From Bacteroidia bacterium (GTDB taxonomy: Bacteria; Bacteroidota; Bacteroidia; Chitinophagales; JAUHXS01), in the NCBI GenBank assembly GCA_030426955.1, contig JAUHXS010000004.1, positions 248,001-312,000 on the forward strand: a DNA stretch of 64,000 nt, read 5' to 3'. How positions within the stretch are numbered: position 1 is the stretch's first letter; each line of letters begins with the position of its first letter. Position numbers and translations under genes: made by a program. Under the pieces are notes generated by a model. That model worked only from the letters and a program-made list of their open reading frames with translations. It ran no database searches and was not told the DNA's origin. Positions 28,719 to 37,200 of the stretch are shown in pieces.

Positions 28719-28778
28719 CATTTAAAGTATAATCAATTTTTATCTTGATCATAATTAATCATTCTAAAATGATCGATT

Positions 28779-29186
28779 ATGAAAATTGATGTTATACTAA
28801 CCAAAGATCTCAAAACAGTCACTCCAAACACCAGTTTACCAGAAGCACAAGGTCTATTTTCAAAAGCGAAAATCAGACATTTGCCTGTAATGGAAGGTGA
28901 TAAGCTTGTCGGAATTTTAAGTCTTACCGATATACAAAGGTTAAGCTTTGGAGAAACTTATGGTACGGATGAATCAAAGGTTGACAGTACTTTATATGAA
29001 ATGTTAAGTGTTGGGCACGTGATGAAGTCGAATCCAAGAACAGCATCCCCTGATACAACTATAAAAGAAGCCGCTGATATTTTCATGGAAGAAGAGTTTC
29101 ATGCATTACCAGTTGTAAAAGGGGAAGAACTAGTAGGTATTATTACTACTACTGATTTGATTAAACTACTGGTCAGTGAATACTAG
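28779..29186 (+). CDS. two-CBS-domain protein linked to the cbb3 oxidase genes
   Basis: The 135-residue protein consists of a tandem CBS pair (about 8-60 and 75-130), with motifs IRHLPVMEGDKLVGILSLTDI and FHALPVVKGEELVGIITTTDL. CBS pairs bind adenosine nucleotides or SAM and act as sensors. It is cytoplasmic, with no other domain. It lies 5 bases before ccoI and behind two dyad operators, so it is probably the first gene of a ccoI transcript. A role in sensing energy or redox state for oxidase assembly is inference only. Confidence 0.88.
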   Translation: MKIDVILTKDLKTVTPNTSLPEAQGLFSKAKIRHLPVMEGDKLVGILSLTDIQRLSFGETYGTDESKVDSTLYEMLSVGHVMKSNPRTASPDTTIKEAADIFMEEEFHALPVVKGEELVGIITTTDLIKLLVSEY

Positions 29187-29191
29187 CGCTT

Positions 29192-31606
29192 TTGAAAACT
29201 CAAGAAGACAAAAAATCAATACGCAATGTAACGCTCTGTAGCCATTGTGGAGATAAGTGCGGTAAAACTACTATCGTCTACAATCACCATTACTTCTGTT
29301 GTAGTGGGTGTAAAATGGTATTTGAAATACTATCTTCTTCTGACTTAGATAACTATTATTGCTTAAATGAGTTTCCTGGAGCTAAAAATGAATCAATAGA
29401 CCCCGGCAAATATGATTTTCTAACAGATCCTCAAATAATATCTTCTTTAGTTCAATATCAAGGTAAGGAATTAACAAGAGTAACTTTCGATATTCCTACA
29501 ATACATTGTTCATCATGCATATGGCTTTTAGAACGGCTACATAAATTAAATACAGGAATTATCTCTTCAACTGTCAATTTTCCTAAAAAGCAAATAATGG
29601 TATCTTTTGATACGGCAAAATATTCTCTAAAAGAACTTGTCATCTTACTGGCATCAATCGGTTATAAGCCTGATTTAAACTTATCCCACATCAGTGGTAC
29701 TAAAAAAGAAAAGTCAAAAAGTTTATTAACTATTCAGCTGGGTGTTGCTGGTTTCTGCTTTGGTAATATTATGCTCTTCAGTTTTCCTGAATATTTATCT
29801 CTAGGAATTCCTCTTGCTCCAGAATACTCCATGATGTTTTCGTATCTCAATATCGGTTTATCATTACCTATTGTTTTTTTTAGTGCAAAGGATTATTTTA
29901 TCTCTGCATTTAAGAGCCTTCACTCAAAATCACTAAGCATAGATGTACCTATTGCATTAGGTGCCTCCGTTTTGTTTATCCGAAGCGTTATAGATATTAT
30001 ATTTTATAATCAAGCCGGATATCTCGACTCTTTAGCTGGTCTGATATTTTTTCTATTGATTGGTAAATGGTTTCAAAATAAGACATACCAAAGCATCTCC
30101 TTCGACAGGGACTATAAATCATATTTCCCGATTAGTGTTTCCGTTAAGAGAGGAAAAACAGTTACCAATATCTCCCTTTCTAACCTGAAAATTGGTGATA
30201 CCTTATTGATAAGAAATAATGAGCTCATTCCAGCCGATTCAATACTTCAATCTGACAATGCACTAATCGATTTTAGTTTTGTCACTGGAGAGGCTGAGCC
30301 AATCCAAAAGAATAAGGGTGATTTAATTTATGCTGGAGGCAAATTACATGGCACTCATATTAGTGTTAAGACTATTAAAGATGTATCTCAAAGCTACTTG
30401 ACACAATTATGGAATGAAGTATCTCCTAAGCACAAGATTGATAAAAATATATCTCATATCACCAATACAGTAAGTCGCTATTTCACTCCTACAATATTAG
30501 CTATATCCCTTATAGCTGCAATTGCATGGTGGTTTATCGACAAAACTCAAGTTATCAATGTATTTACCACTATATTAATTATAGCATGCCCCTGTGCTTT
30601 AGCATTAACAGTACCGTTTACTTATGGCAATGCTTTAAGAATTTTAGGTAAAAAAAGAATTTACCTCAAGCACGCTAATGTTGTTGAAGCTATATCTAAA
30701 ATCGATACTATTGTCTTTGACAAAACAGGCACATTGATGATAAATGACATAAAATCCATTGTATATGCAGGAGATAGCCTTTCTGAAAAAGAAAAAGCTA
30801 TGGTACATCAGCTTACTCAAAATTCTATTCATCCACAAAGCATAGCTATCTCAAGAAACACCCCCACTCAGAAGTCCTTAAAAGTGGATTTATTTGAAGA
30901 AACAATCGGGATGGGTATAAAAGGAAATATTTCCGGGAATAGCATTAAAATAGGGTCAACAGCTTTCCTAAATGCAAATAATGTAAGTGCTATTGATAAT
31001 AACATAAATGGTACTTGGCTTTGTATCAACAATGAAGTAAAAGGACAGTTTATTGTAAAAAGGAACTTGCGGAAAGGCTTAAAAAATATGTTTAGGCGAT
31101 TAAAGAACAAATATCACCTTCACTTATTATCTGGTGATAATGACACTCAAAAAGATGATTTCGACGGACTAATACGTCCTGAAAATCTTGTATTCAATCA
31201 ATCTCCATCCGATAAGCTTGATTACGTATCAAGCTTAAAGAATCTTCAGAAAAATGTCTTAATGGTTGGTGATGGACTGAATGATGCAGGAGCATTACTC
31301 GAGTCTCAAGTAGGCATGGCTGTCACAGACGAGACAAACCAATTTTCACCGGCATGTGACGTTATCATTGAAGGGGATAAGTTAAAAAGTTTACCTAATA
31401 TACTTGCCTTTTGCAAAAGGCAAAAGTGGATCGTTTACGCTGGGTTTGTAATATCGATAGCATATAATATAATAGGTTTGTCATTTGCATTGCAAGGACT
31501 TTTGTCGCCAATTATTGCGGCAATTCTAATGCCCCTCAGTTCTATTACCGTAGTATTAGCTTGTATTTTCTTAAGCCAAGTTACCGCCCATAAATACAGA
31601 TTTTAG
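29192..31606 (+). CDS. ccoI: cbb3 oxidase maturation copper P-type ATPase CcoI (TTG start)
   Basis: CcoI is a P1B-type ATPase that moves copper across the inner membrane for assembly of cbb3 oxidase. The N-terminal metal-binding region has the Cys-rich LCSHCGDKCGK and FCCSGCKMVFE, then a heavy-metal-associated domain with IHCSSC. The transport motif CPC lies at about 466-468, DKTGT at about 510-514, and GDGLNDAGALLES near the C-terminus. The 804-residue length is typical for Bacteroidota. No ATG or GTG lies between the upstream stop and the Cys-rich domain, so the TTG five bases after the CBS stop is taken as the start. Confidence 0.92.
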   Translation: MKTQEDKKSIRNVTLCSHCGDKCGKTTIVYNHHYFCCSGCKMVFEILSSSDLDNYYCLNEFPGAKNESIDPGKYDFLTDPQIISSLVQYQGKELTRVTFDIPTIHCSSCIWLLERLHKLNTGIISSTVNFPKKQIMVSFDTAKYSLKELVILLASIGYKPDLNLSHISGTKKEKSKSLLTIQLGVAGFCFGNIMLFSFPEYLSLGIPLAPEYSMMFSYLNIGLSLPIVFFSAKDYFISAFKSLHSKSLSIDVPIALGASVLFIRSVIDIIFYNQAGYLDSLAGLIFFLLIGKWFQNKTYQSISFDRDYKSYFPISVSVKRGKTVTNISLSNLKIGDTLLIRNNELIPADSILQSDNALIDFSFVTGEAEPIQKNKGDLIYAGGKLHGTHISVKTIKDVSQSYLTQLWNEVSPKHKIDKNISHITNTVSRYFTPTILAISLIAAIAWWFIDKTQVINVFTTILIIACPCALALTVPFTYGNALRILGKKRIYLKHANVVEAISKIDTIVFDKTGTLMINDIKSIVYAGDSLSEKEKAMVHQLTQNSIHPQSIAISRNTPTQKSLKVDLFEETIGMGIKGNISGNSIKIGSTAFLNANNVSAIDNNINGTWLCINNEVKGQFIVKRNLRKGLKNMFRRLKNKYHLHLLSGDNDTQKDDFDGLIRPENLVFNQSPSDKLDYVSSLKNLQKNVLMVGDGLNDAGALLESQVGMAVTDETNQFSPACDVIIEGDKLKSLPNILAFCKRQKWIVYAGFVISIAYNIIGLSFALQGLLSPIIAAILMPLSSITVVLACIFLSQVTAHKYRF

Positions 31607-31610
31607 GCAC

Positions 31611-31624
31611 ATGACTAATGTCAT
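31611..31624. promoter_or_regulatory. dyad ATGAC-N4-GTCAT, third copy, upstream of ccoS-ccoNO
   Basis: ATGAC-TAAT-GTCAT, extended by C and G to a 16-bp palindrome, lies in the 75-base gap between ccoI and ccoS. It matches the two dyads before the CBS-ccoI pair at all ten defined positions. It centres 64 bases before the ccoS ATG, so ccoS-ccoNO may have its own regulated promoter. Confidence 0.6.
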
Positions 31625-31681
31625 GCCAGGCATTGATTCTTATCATAAAGAAAAAAGAATCCATAAGATAAATTTACGCTC

Positions 31682-31837
31682 ATGAGTGCCATAATAGTAA
31701 TGATAGCTGTAAGTATTGCAATTGCATTGGTTTTCTTAATTGCATTTTTATGGGCATCATTTAATGGTCAGTATGAGGATGACTATACACCTTCCATTAG
31801 AATGTTATGGGATGATAAAAGAAAAGATCACAAATAA
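31682..31837 (+). CDS. ccoS: cbb3 oxidase maturation protein CcoS
   Basis: CcoS is a small single-span membrane protein needed to insert cofactors into cbb3 oxidase. The 51-residue product has one hydrophobic helix (about 4-26). The typical CcoS end follows: FLWASFNGQYEDDYTPSIRM, with the charged tail DDKRKDHK. It begins at an ATG and ends 9 bases before the ccoNO start, so the two are co-transcribed. Confidence 0.9.
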   Translation: MSAIIVMIAVSIAIALVFLIAFLWASFNGQYEDDYTPSIRMLWDDKRKDHK

Positions 31838-31846
31838 TCAAAACCA

Positions 31847-33979
31847 ATGAGTGGCAAATTAGAACAGTTTAGTTACGACAATAGAATAGTAAGAGATTTT
31901 GCATATGCTACAGTTGTATGGGGCATAGTGGGAATGTTAGTGGGTGTCATTGTGGCATTGCAAATATTCGACCCATTCTTCAACTTTGATACTTCTTTCT
32001 TAACCTTTGGTCGATTACGACCTTTACACACTAATGCCGTCATTTTTGCTTTTGTAGGTAATGGAATTTTTATGGGTACTTATTACTCTTTGCAAAGACT
32101 CCTAAAAGCCAGAATGTACAGTGACTTACTCAGTAAAATACACTTTTGGGGATGGCAGTTCATCATTGTCGCAGCAGCCTTAACGCTACCATTTGGTTTT
32201 ACGACAGGTAAAGAGTATGCTGAATTGGAATGGCCTATCGATATTGCTATTGCTTTGATATGGATCGTATTTGGCATCAATATGTTTATGACCATTGCTA
32301 AAAGAAGAGAACGACATTTATATGTAGCCATATGGTTTTTTATAGGAACATGGATCACTGTCACAATATTACACGTAGTTAACTCGCTTGGTATGCCAAC
32401 TTCCTTCTTAAAGAGTTATTCTGTATTTGCCGGAGTTCAAGATGCACTAGTTCAGTGGTGGTATGGTCATAACGCTGTTGCCTTTTTCTTAACAACACCG
32501 TATTTGGGGCTGATGTATTACTTTGTTCCGAAAGCTGCCAACCGCCCTGTATATTCCTATAGATTATCTATTATACATTTTTGGGCATTAATTTTCATAT
32601 ATATATGGGCAGGACCACACCATTTATTATACACTGCTCTTCCCGACTGGGCACAATCTTTAGGAACTGTTTTTTCAATTATGCTAATCGCACCTTCATG
32701 GGGTGGTATGCTTAATGGACTACTTACACTAAGAGGAGCATGGGATAAAGTGCGGCAAGACCCAATCTTAAAGTTTATGGTTATTGCCATTACAGCATAT
32801 GGTATGGCAACATTTGAAGGACCAATGATGTCATTAAAGAACGTAAATGCCATAAGCCATTATACAGACTGGACGATTGGACACGTTCATATCGGTGCAC
32901 TTGGATGGAATGGCTTTTTAACCTTTGGAATATTATATTGGCTCATTCCAAGAATATTCAATACCAAACTATTCTCTGTTAAACTAGCTAATATTCATTT
33001 TTGGATTGGTACACTTGGAATTTTATTTTATGCTATTCCACTTTATTGGGCTGGGTTTGCACAAAGCTTGATGTGGAAAGAATTTACTATAGATGGGTTT
33101 CTTAAGTATCCAAACTTTTTAGAAACTGTTATTCAAATTATTCCAATGTATCAAATGAGAGCATTCGGGGGTCTTATGTATTTAGTTGGTGCTCTATTGA
33201 TGAGCTACAATCTATTTAAGACAATAAAAGCAGGAGCATTAGAAGCAAATGAACCTGCCGAAGCTCCAGCTTTGGTAAGAGTAAACGAGAGTAGCTTCGC
33301 AGGGGGATATTGGCACAGATGGATTGAAAGAAGACCGTTCCAAATGTTAATTATCAGCGCTATTCTAGTCCTTATAGGAGGGCTAGTGGAAATGATACCT
33401 ACTTTTATGATCAAGTCAAATATTCCTACTATCGAGGCAGTAAAACCTTATACTCCCTTAGAATTACATGGTAGAGATATTTATATAAAAGAGGGATGCT
33501 ACACTTGCCATTCTCAAATGATCAGACCATTTAGATCGGAAACAGAACGATATGGGGAATACTCAAAAGCTGGAGAGTTTGTTTATGATCATCCATTTCA
33601 GTGGGGTTCTAAAAGAACTGGACCAGATTTACATAGAATTGGCGGAAAATATCCTGATAGTTGGCATTTTTATCATATGCTAGATCCAGCAAGTATGTCT
33701 CCAGGATCAATCATGCCTAGTTATCCATGGCTATTCGAGAATGAAATTGATATGAGAAGTACTCCATCAAAAATCATGGCTATGCAAGCACTAGGGGTCC
33801 CATACAAGGAAGGTTATGAGCTCAAAGCCAATCAAGACATAGAAATCCAAGCTAAAGCTATCACAGAGAGTTTAAAAAAGGACGATATAAAAGTAGTAAG
33901 CAACAAGGAAATTATTGCTTTAATAGCTTATCTGCAGAGACTAGGTACAGACATTAAAGTTGAAAACACAAAAAAATAA
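31847..33979 (+). CDS. ccoN: cbb3-type cytochrome c oxidase, fused CcoN-CcoO subunit
   Basis: This 710-residue protein joins the catalytic haem-copper subunit (CcoN) to the monohaem cytochrome c subunit (CcoO). The fusion is common in Bacteroidota. The CcoN part, to about residue 490, has twelve or so hydrophobic helices and the haem/copper His ligands in RPLHTNAVIFAF, GHNAVAFFLT, GPHHLLYTALPDW and GHVHIGALGW. The CcoO part begins near 530 and has one haem c site, CYTCH, at about 551-555, followed by MIRPFRSE and GPDLHRIGGKYPD. It is the main subunit of a high-affinity terminal oxidase in the inner membrane. Confidence 0.96.
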   Translation: MSGKLEQFSYDNRIVRDFAYATVVWGIVGMLVGVIVALQIFDPFFNFDTSFLTFGRLRPLHTNAVIFAFVGNGIFMGTYYSLQRLLKARMYSDLLSKIHFWGWQFIIVAAALTLPFGFTTGKEYAELEWPIDIAIALIWIVFGINMFMTIAKRRERHLYVAIWFFIGTWITVTILHVVNSLGMPTSFLKSYSVFAGVQDALVQWWYGHNAVAFFLTTPYLGLMYYFVPKAANRPVYSYRLSIIHFWALIFIYIWAGPHHLLYTALPDWAQSLGTVFSIMLIAPSWGGMLNGLLTLRGAWDKVRQDPILKFMVIAITAYGMATFEGPMMSLKNVNAISHYTDWTIGHVHIGALGWNGFLTFGILYWLIPRIFNTKLFSVKLANIHFWIGTLGILFYAIPLYWAGFAQSLMWKEFTIDGFLKYPNFLETVIQIIPMYQMRAFGGLMYLVGALLMSYNLFKTIKAGALEANEPAEAPALVRVNESSFAGGYWHRWIERRPFQMLIISAILVLIGGLVEMIPTFMIKSNIPTIEAVKPYTPLELHGRDIYIKEGCYTCHSQMIRPFRSETERYGEYSKAGEFVYDHPFQWGSKRTGPDLHRIGGKYPDSWHFYHMLDPASMSPGSIMPSYPWLFENEIDMRSTPSKIMAMQALGVPYKEGYELKANQDIEIQAKAITESLKKDDIKVVSNKEIIALIAYLQRLGTDIKVENTKK

Positions 33980-33982
33980 GCC

Positions 33983-34192
33983 ATGTATAAAGAATTACTT
34001 CGGTCAATTGAGAACATCGCAACATTCCCGATTATTTCCTTAATACTATTTGTGTTAATATTTGCAATCATGTTGTGGTGGACATTTGCTCATGACAATT
34101 CTTTTTTAAAACAAATGAGCTTAATACCATTGGATACGGAAGAAAGTGAATTTAATAACCTCGAAAACGATGATTATGAAGTTAAGTCTTAA
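33983..34192 (+). CDS. ccoQ: cbb3 oxidase small subunit CcoQ-like
   Basis: The 69-residue protein has one transmembrane helix (about 16-36, ending MLWWTFAHD) and a short acidic tail. Position and shape match CcoQ/FixQ, which stabilises the oxidase. It starts 3 bases after the ccoNO stop, and its 3' end overlaps the next small gene. Confidence 0.8.
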   Translation: MYKELLRSIENIATFPIISLILFVLIFAIMLWWTFAHDNSFLKQMSLIPLDTEESEFNNLENDDYEVKS

Positions 34193-34406
34193 AACAGTGA
34201 TCTCTGTCATTTTGCTCAGTACTATGATCATCGAATCAGCATCAGCAGGTAATGGTATTAATCAAGACTCTATGGTATTATTGGCAACAGCGTTCATATT
34301 TCTACTAATTGTCATAGGTATAATTGCAATGGTAAGCATCGTAAGAACATTGTCAAAAATTTATATAAAAACTAGTCAACAAAACAAGTTAGAGAATAAA
34401 AAATGA
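34176..34406 (+). CDS. small signal-peptide and single-helix membrane protein of the cco cluster
   Basis: I take the ATG giving MKLSLKTVISVILL, which sets a clean signal peptide (to about ESASA); ATGs 2 and 10 codons upstream are possible. The 76-residue product has a second hydrophobic helix (about 32-58) and a basic tail ending QNKLENKK. It overlaps ccoQ by 17 bases and ccoP by 4. The layout (signal peptide, short loop, helix, charged stretch) copies that of the first ~75 residues of CcoP just downstream, including the segment around LSK after the helix. It is not a subunit I can name. Possibly an accessory protein or a split-off copy of the CcoP anchor. Confidence 0.7.
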   Translation: MKLSLKTVISVILLSTMIIESASAGNGINQDSMVLLATAFIFLLIVIGIIAMVSIVRTLSKIYIKTSQQNKLENKK

Positions 34407-35380
34407 GAATATTAAGCTTTATCACATTTTTAGTAACATCGTCAACCTTATTAGGACAAGAAGACAATCCAGTAGCGACAGCTTCCCCATTATCACTTAG
34501 TGATATCATGTCTATTTCACTCATAATGTTATTATCTCTAATATTATTAGTGGCTATCCTCGTACTCTATAAGGCTATCAATATTTTAAGTAAAGATGTT
34601 AAGCGAGAACTTGCAATTTCGAGAGGAGAAGATGCTCCTGAAATCGTTTATGAACCAGAAGAAGACTTTTTAACTAAAGTCTGGAAGAAGTTAGAACGAA
34701 AAATGACTGATTCCGTTCCAGTTGAAGTAGAGGAGCAGATAGCTATGGATCATTCTTATGATGGCATTGTTGAGTTAGATAATAATTTACCACCTTGGTG
34801 GCTATATATGTTTTATTTATCCATAGTTTTCTCAGTAGTTTATTTATTTTACTATCATGTTTCAGATGAGGGAAAGCTATCAAAACAAGAGTATTTAGCT
34901 GAAATGGAAGAGGCAGCTTTACAGAAAGAAGCCTACTTATCTCAACTCGCCAATGCTGTAGACGAAAATAACGTAGTTGCCCTAACTGATGGTGGCACTA
35001 TCGCCAATGGCAAAAAAACCTATATTGAGTTATGTCAGGTATGCCATGGTGATCAGGGGCAGGGAGGTGTTGGACCTAATTTTGCCGATAACTATTGGTT
35101 ACATGGAGGCGATATTAAAGACATTTTTAAGACCATTAAGTATGGTGTTCCTGAGAAAGGCATGATTTCATGGCAAAGTCAACTAAGTCCAAAGAAAATG
35201 CAAGAAGTTGCCAGCTTTATCTTAACATTTCAAGGTACAAATCCACCAAATTTGAAAGAACCTCAAGGAGACCTTTATGTTAGAATGGGCGAAGAATCTC
35301 CAACAGTATCAGAGTTACCAAGTGATTCTGTAAATACTGTTGAAATGGCAACTAAGAATGACGGGACAGAAGGAAAATAA
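34403..35380 (+). CDS. ccoP: cbb3 oxidase cytochrome c subunit CcoP (one haem)
   Basis: CcoP passes electrons to the catalytic subunit. The 325-residue protein has a signal peptide or first helix, a helix at about 35-57, and a cytoplasmic-type charged loop. The CcoP anchor motif is NNLPPWWLYMFYLSIVFSVV. One cytochrome c domain follows, with CQVCH at 211-215 and an axial Met candidate in KGMISWQS. Only one CxxCH is present, whereas proteobacterial CcoP has two. The extra N-terminal helix is also unlike the proteobacterial form. The end overlaps ccoG. Confidence 0.92.
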   Translation: MRILSFITFLVTSSTLLGQEDNPVATASPLSLSDIMSISLIMLLSLILLVAILVLYKAINILSKDVKRELAISRGEDAPEIVYEPEEDFLTKVWKKLERKMTDSVPVEVEEQIAMDHSYDGIVELDNNLPPWWLYMFYLSIVFSVVYLFYYHVSDEGKLSKQEYLAEMEEAALQKEAYLSQLANAVDENNVVALTDGGTIANGKKTYIELCQVCHGDQGQGGVGPNFADNYWLHGGDIKDIFKTIKYGVPEKGMISWQSQLSPKKMQEVASFILTFQGTNPPNLKEPQGDLYVRMGEESPTVSELPSDSVNTVEMATKNDGTEGK

Positions 35381-36758
35381 TGAATCTTCGTTTAGAGATA
35401 AACTTTCAACTGTAAGTGAGAAAGGAGAAAGGGTTTGGATATACCCCAAAAAACCAAAAGGAAGGTACTACTCAGCTCGGGGCATTGTAAGTATTTTCTT
35501 ATTATTACTACTTTTCACTGCTCCTCTATTGAAGATTGACGGACAACCCTTATTTCTATTTAATTTTTTTGAACGCAAGTTCATCATTTTCGGGCTTACT
35601 TTCTGGCCGCAAGACTTTCATCTTTTCGTACTGGCCATGATTACATTTGTCGTATTTATAGTGCTTTTTACTGTTGTCTTTGGTCGTTTATGGTGTGGAT
35701 GGGCATGTCCTCAAACAATCTTTATGGAATTGGTATTCAGAAAAATCGAATACTGGATTGAAGGTGATTACAAACAACAAAAAAGACTAGATGAATCAAA
35801 ATGGAATCGTGAAAAGATCTTAAAAAAAGGAACTAAACATATTATCTTCTTCGCTATTGCGGCTTTAATAGGTCATACATTTATGGCTTATATGGTTGGT
35901 ATTGACCAAACAATAGATATCGTCACACAACCTCCTAGCAAACACCTTTCTGGATTTATCGCTGTTATCCTGTTCTCAGGAGTATTCTATTTTATATTTG
36001 CAAAATTTAGAGAACAAGCTTGTACCATTGTTTGCCCATACGGTAGACTTCAAGGAGCCATGCTCGATAAGAACTCTATTGTTGTGGCCTATGACTTTAT
36101 TAGAGGAGAACCTAGAGGAAAAATGAAGCGTGGAGAGGAACAAAAGAAAGGAGACTGTGTAGATTGTAATTTATGTGTCCACGTTTGTCCAACAGGGATA
36201 GATATCAGAAACGGGACACAGCTAGAATGTGTCAACTGTACAGCATGCATTGATGCTTGTGATGAAGTTATGGACAAAATAAATCGTCCAAAAGGATTAA
36301 TTCGCTATGACTCCTATAACCATATCAGTAACGGAACTAAGTTTAAGCTCACGCCAAGAATTATTGCATATACTCTTGTTCTTATAGCATTATTAGGCAT
36401 TCTTGCATTCTCACTTACTGGAAGATCCGACATAGAAACGACTGTATTGAGGGCAAAAGGAGGATTATATCAAAAAGTCGGAGAAAACTATATTACAAAT
36501 CTTTATAATATTCAGATAATCAATAAGACAATGAACTCAATACCTGTCGAAGTAAAACTGATAAACCCGAATGGAAAAGTAAAACTGATAGGAAAAGACT
36601 TAATTGTACCAGAAAGAGGTATAGAAAAAGGAAGTTTTTTACTAGAAATCCACCGAGATAGCTTGATGTCTAGAAAAACTGAAGTCGAACTATTAATTAC
36701 CTCCAAGGGAAAAAAGATTGAATTTATTAATACAAACTTCTTAGGTCCTTTTAAATAA
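35358..36758 (+). CDS. ccoG: cbb3 oxidase accessory protein CcoG
   Basis: CcoG is a membrane iron-sulfur protein proposed to reduce copper during cbb3 assembly. I use the ATG giving MTGQKENNESS; another ATG lies six codons upstream, and both overlap ccoP. The 466-residue protein has several hydrophobic helices. The conserved WCGWACPQTIFMELVFR motif is present. Two 4Fe-4S ferredoxin motifs are CVDCNLCVHVCPTGIDIR and CVNCTACIDACDEVMDK. The C-terminal Ig-like domain (FixG_C) carries RGIEKGSFLLEI. It is followed 7 bases later by ccoH. Confidence 0.94.
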   Translation: MTGQKENNESSFRDKLSTVSEKGERVWIYPKKPKGRYYSARGIVSIFLLLLLFTAPLLKIDGQPLFLFNFFERKFIIFGLTFWPQDFHLFVLAMITFVVFIVLFTVVFGRLWCGWACPQTIFMELVFRKIEYWIEGDYKQQKRLDESKWNREKILKKGTKHIIFFAIAALIGHTFMAYMVGIDQTIDIVTQPPSKHLSGFIAVILFSGVFYFIFAKFREQACTIVCPYGRLQGAMLDKNSIVVAYDFIRGEPRGKMKRGEEQKKGDCVDCNLCVHVCPTGIDIRNGTQLECVNCTACIDACDEVMDKINRPKGLIRYDSYNHISNGTKFKLTPRIIAYTLVLIALLGILAFSLTGRSDIETTVLRAKGGLYQKVGENYITNLYNIQIINKTMNSIPVEVKLINPNGKVKLIGKDLIVPERGIEKGSFLLEIHRDSLMSRKTEVELLITSKGKKIEFINTNFLGPFK

Positions 36759-36765
36759 GACTAAT

Positions 36766-37200
36766 ATGAATTGGGGAGTCAAAATTGGAATATTTTATAG
36801 TGCTTTTGTAATAGGAATGCTGACATTAGTTTTCTTATCTGTTTCTCAGGACTTCCATTTGGTATCTGAAGATTATTACGAAAAAGAGCTAAACTATCAA
36901 GACCATATAAATAAATTAGAAAACAGTAATTCCCTCAAAGAACCCTTAGTCATAAACTACGAACCTAATCAAAACATTCAATTAAGCTTTCCTAGACAGA
37001 AAAAAGGAATAGAAGGTATTATAAGATTCTATAATCCTACAAATGCTGAAAAAGATAAAAACTATCAACTAAAATTGGATTCAACTAATCAACAGGTTAT
37101 AAATATTTCTGCACTACCTAGAGGTGTTTGGAAGGTCCAGGTTGACTGGTCATCGAATAATACTGATTTTTTTGATGAGAAAACAATAGTAATTAATTGA
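36766..37200 (+). CDS. ccoH: cbb3 oxidase maturation protein CcoH (FixH family)
   Basis: The 144-residue protein has one N-terminal helix (about 7-27) followed by VSEDYYEKELNYQDHI, the FixH hallmark, and a beta-rich periplasmic domain (LPRGVWKVQVDWSSN). It works with CcoG and CcoI in oxidase maturation. Its TGA stop overlaps the TTG start of the next gene. Confidence 0.88.
   Translation: MNWGVKIGIFYSAFVIGMLTLVFLSVSQDFHLVSEDYYEKELNYQDHINKLENSNSLKEPLVINYEPNQNIQLSFPRQKKGIEGIIRFYNPTNAEKDKNYQLKLDSTNQQVINISALPRGVWKVQVDWSSNNTDFFDEKTIVIN

Noticed and set aside
28745-28758. FNR-type box TTGATCATAATTAA before the CBS gene
   Set aside because: The right half is ATTAA, not ATCAA, in very AT-rich sequence. 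The ATGAC-N4-GTCAT dyads are perfect and repeated, so they are the better candidate.
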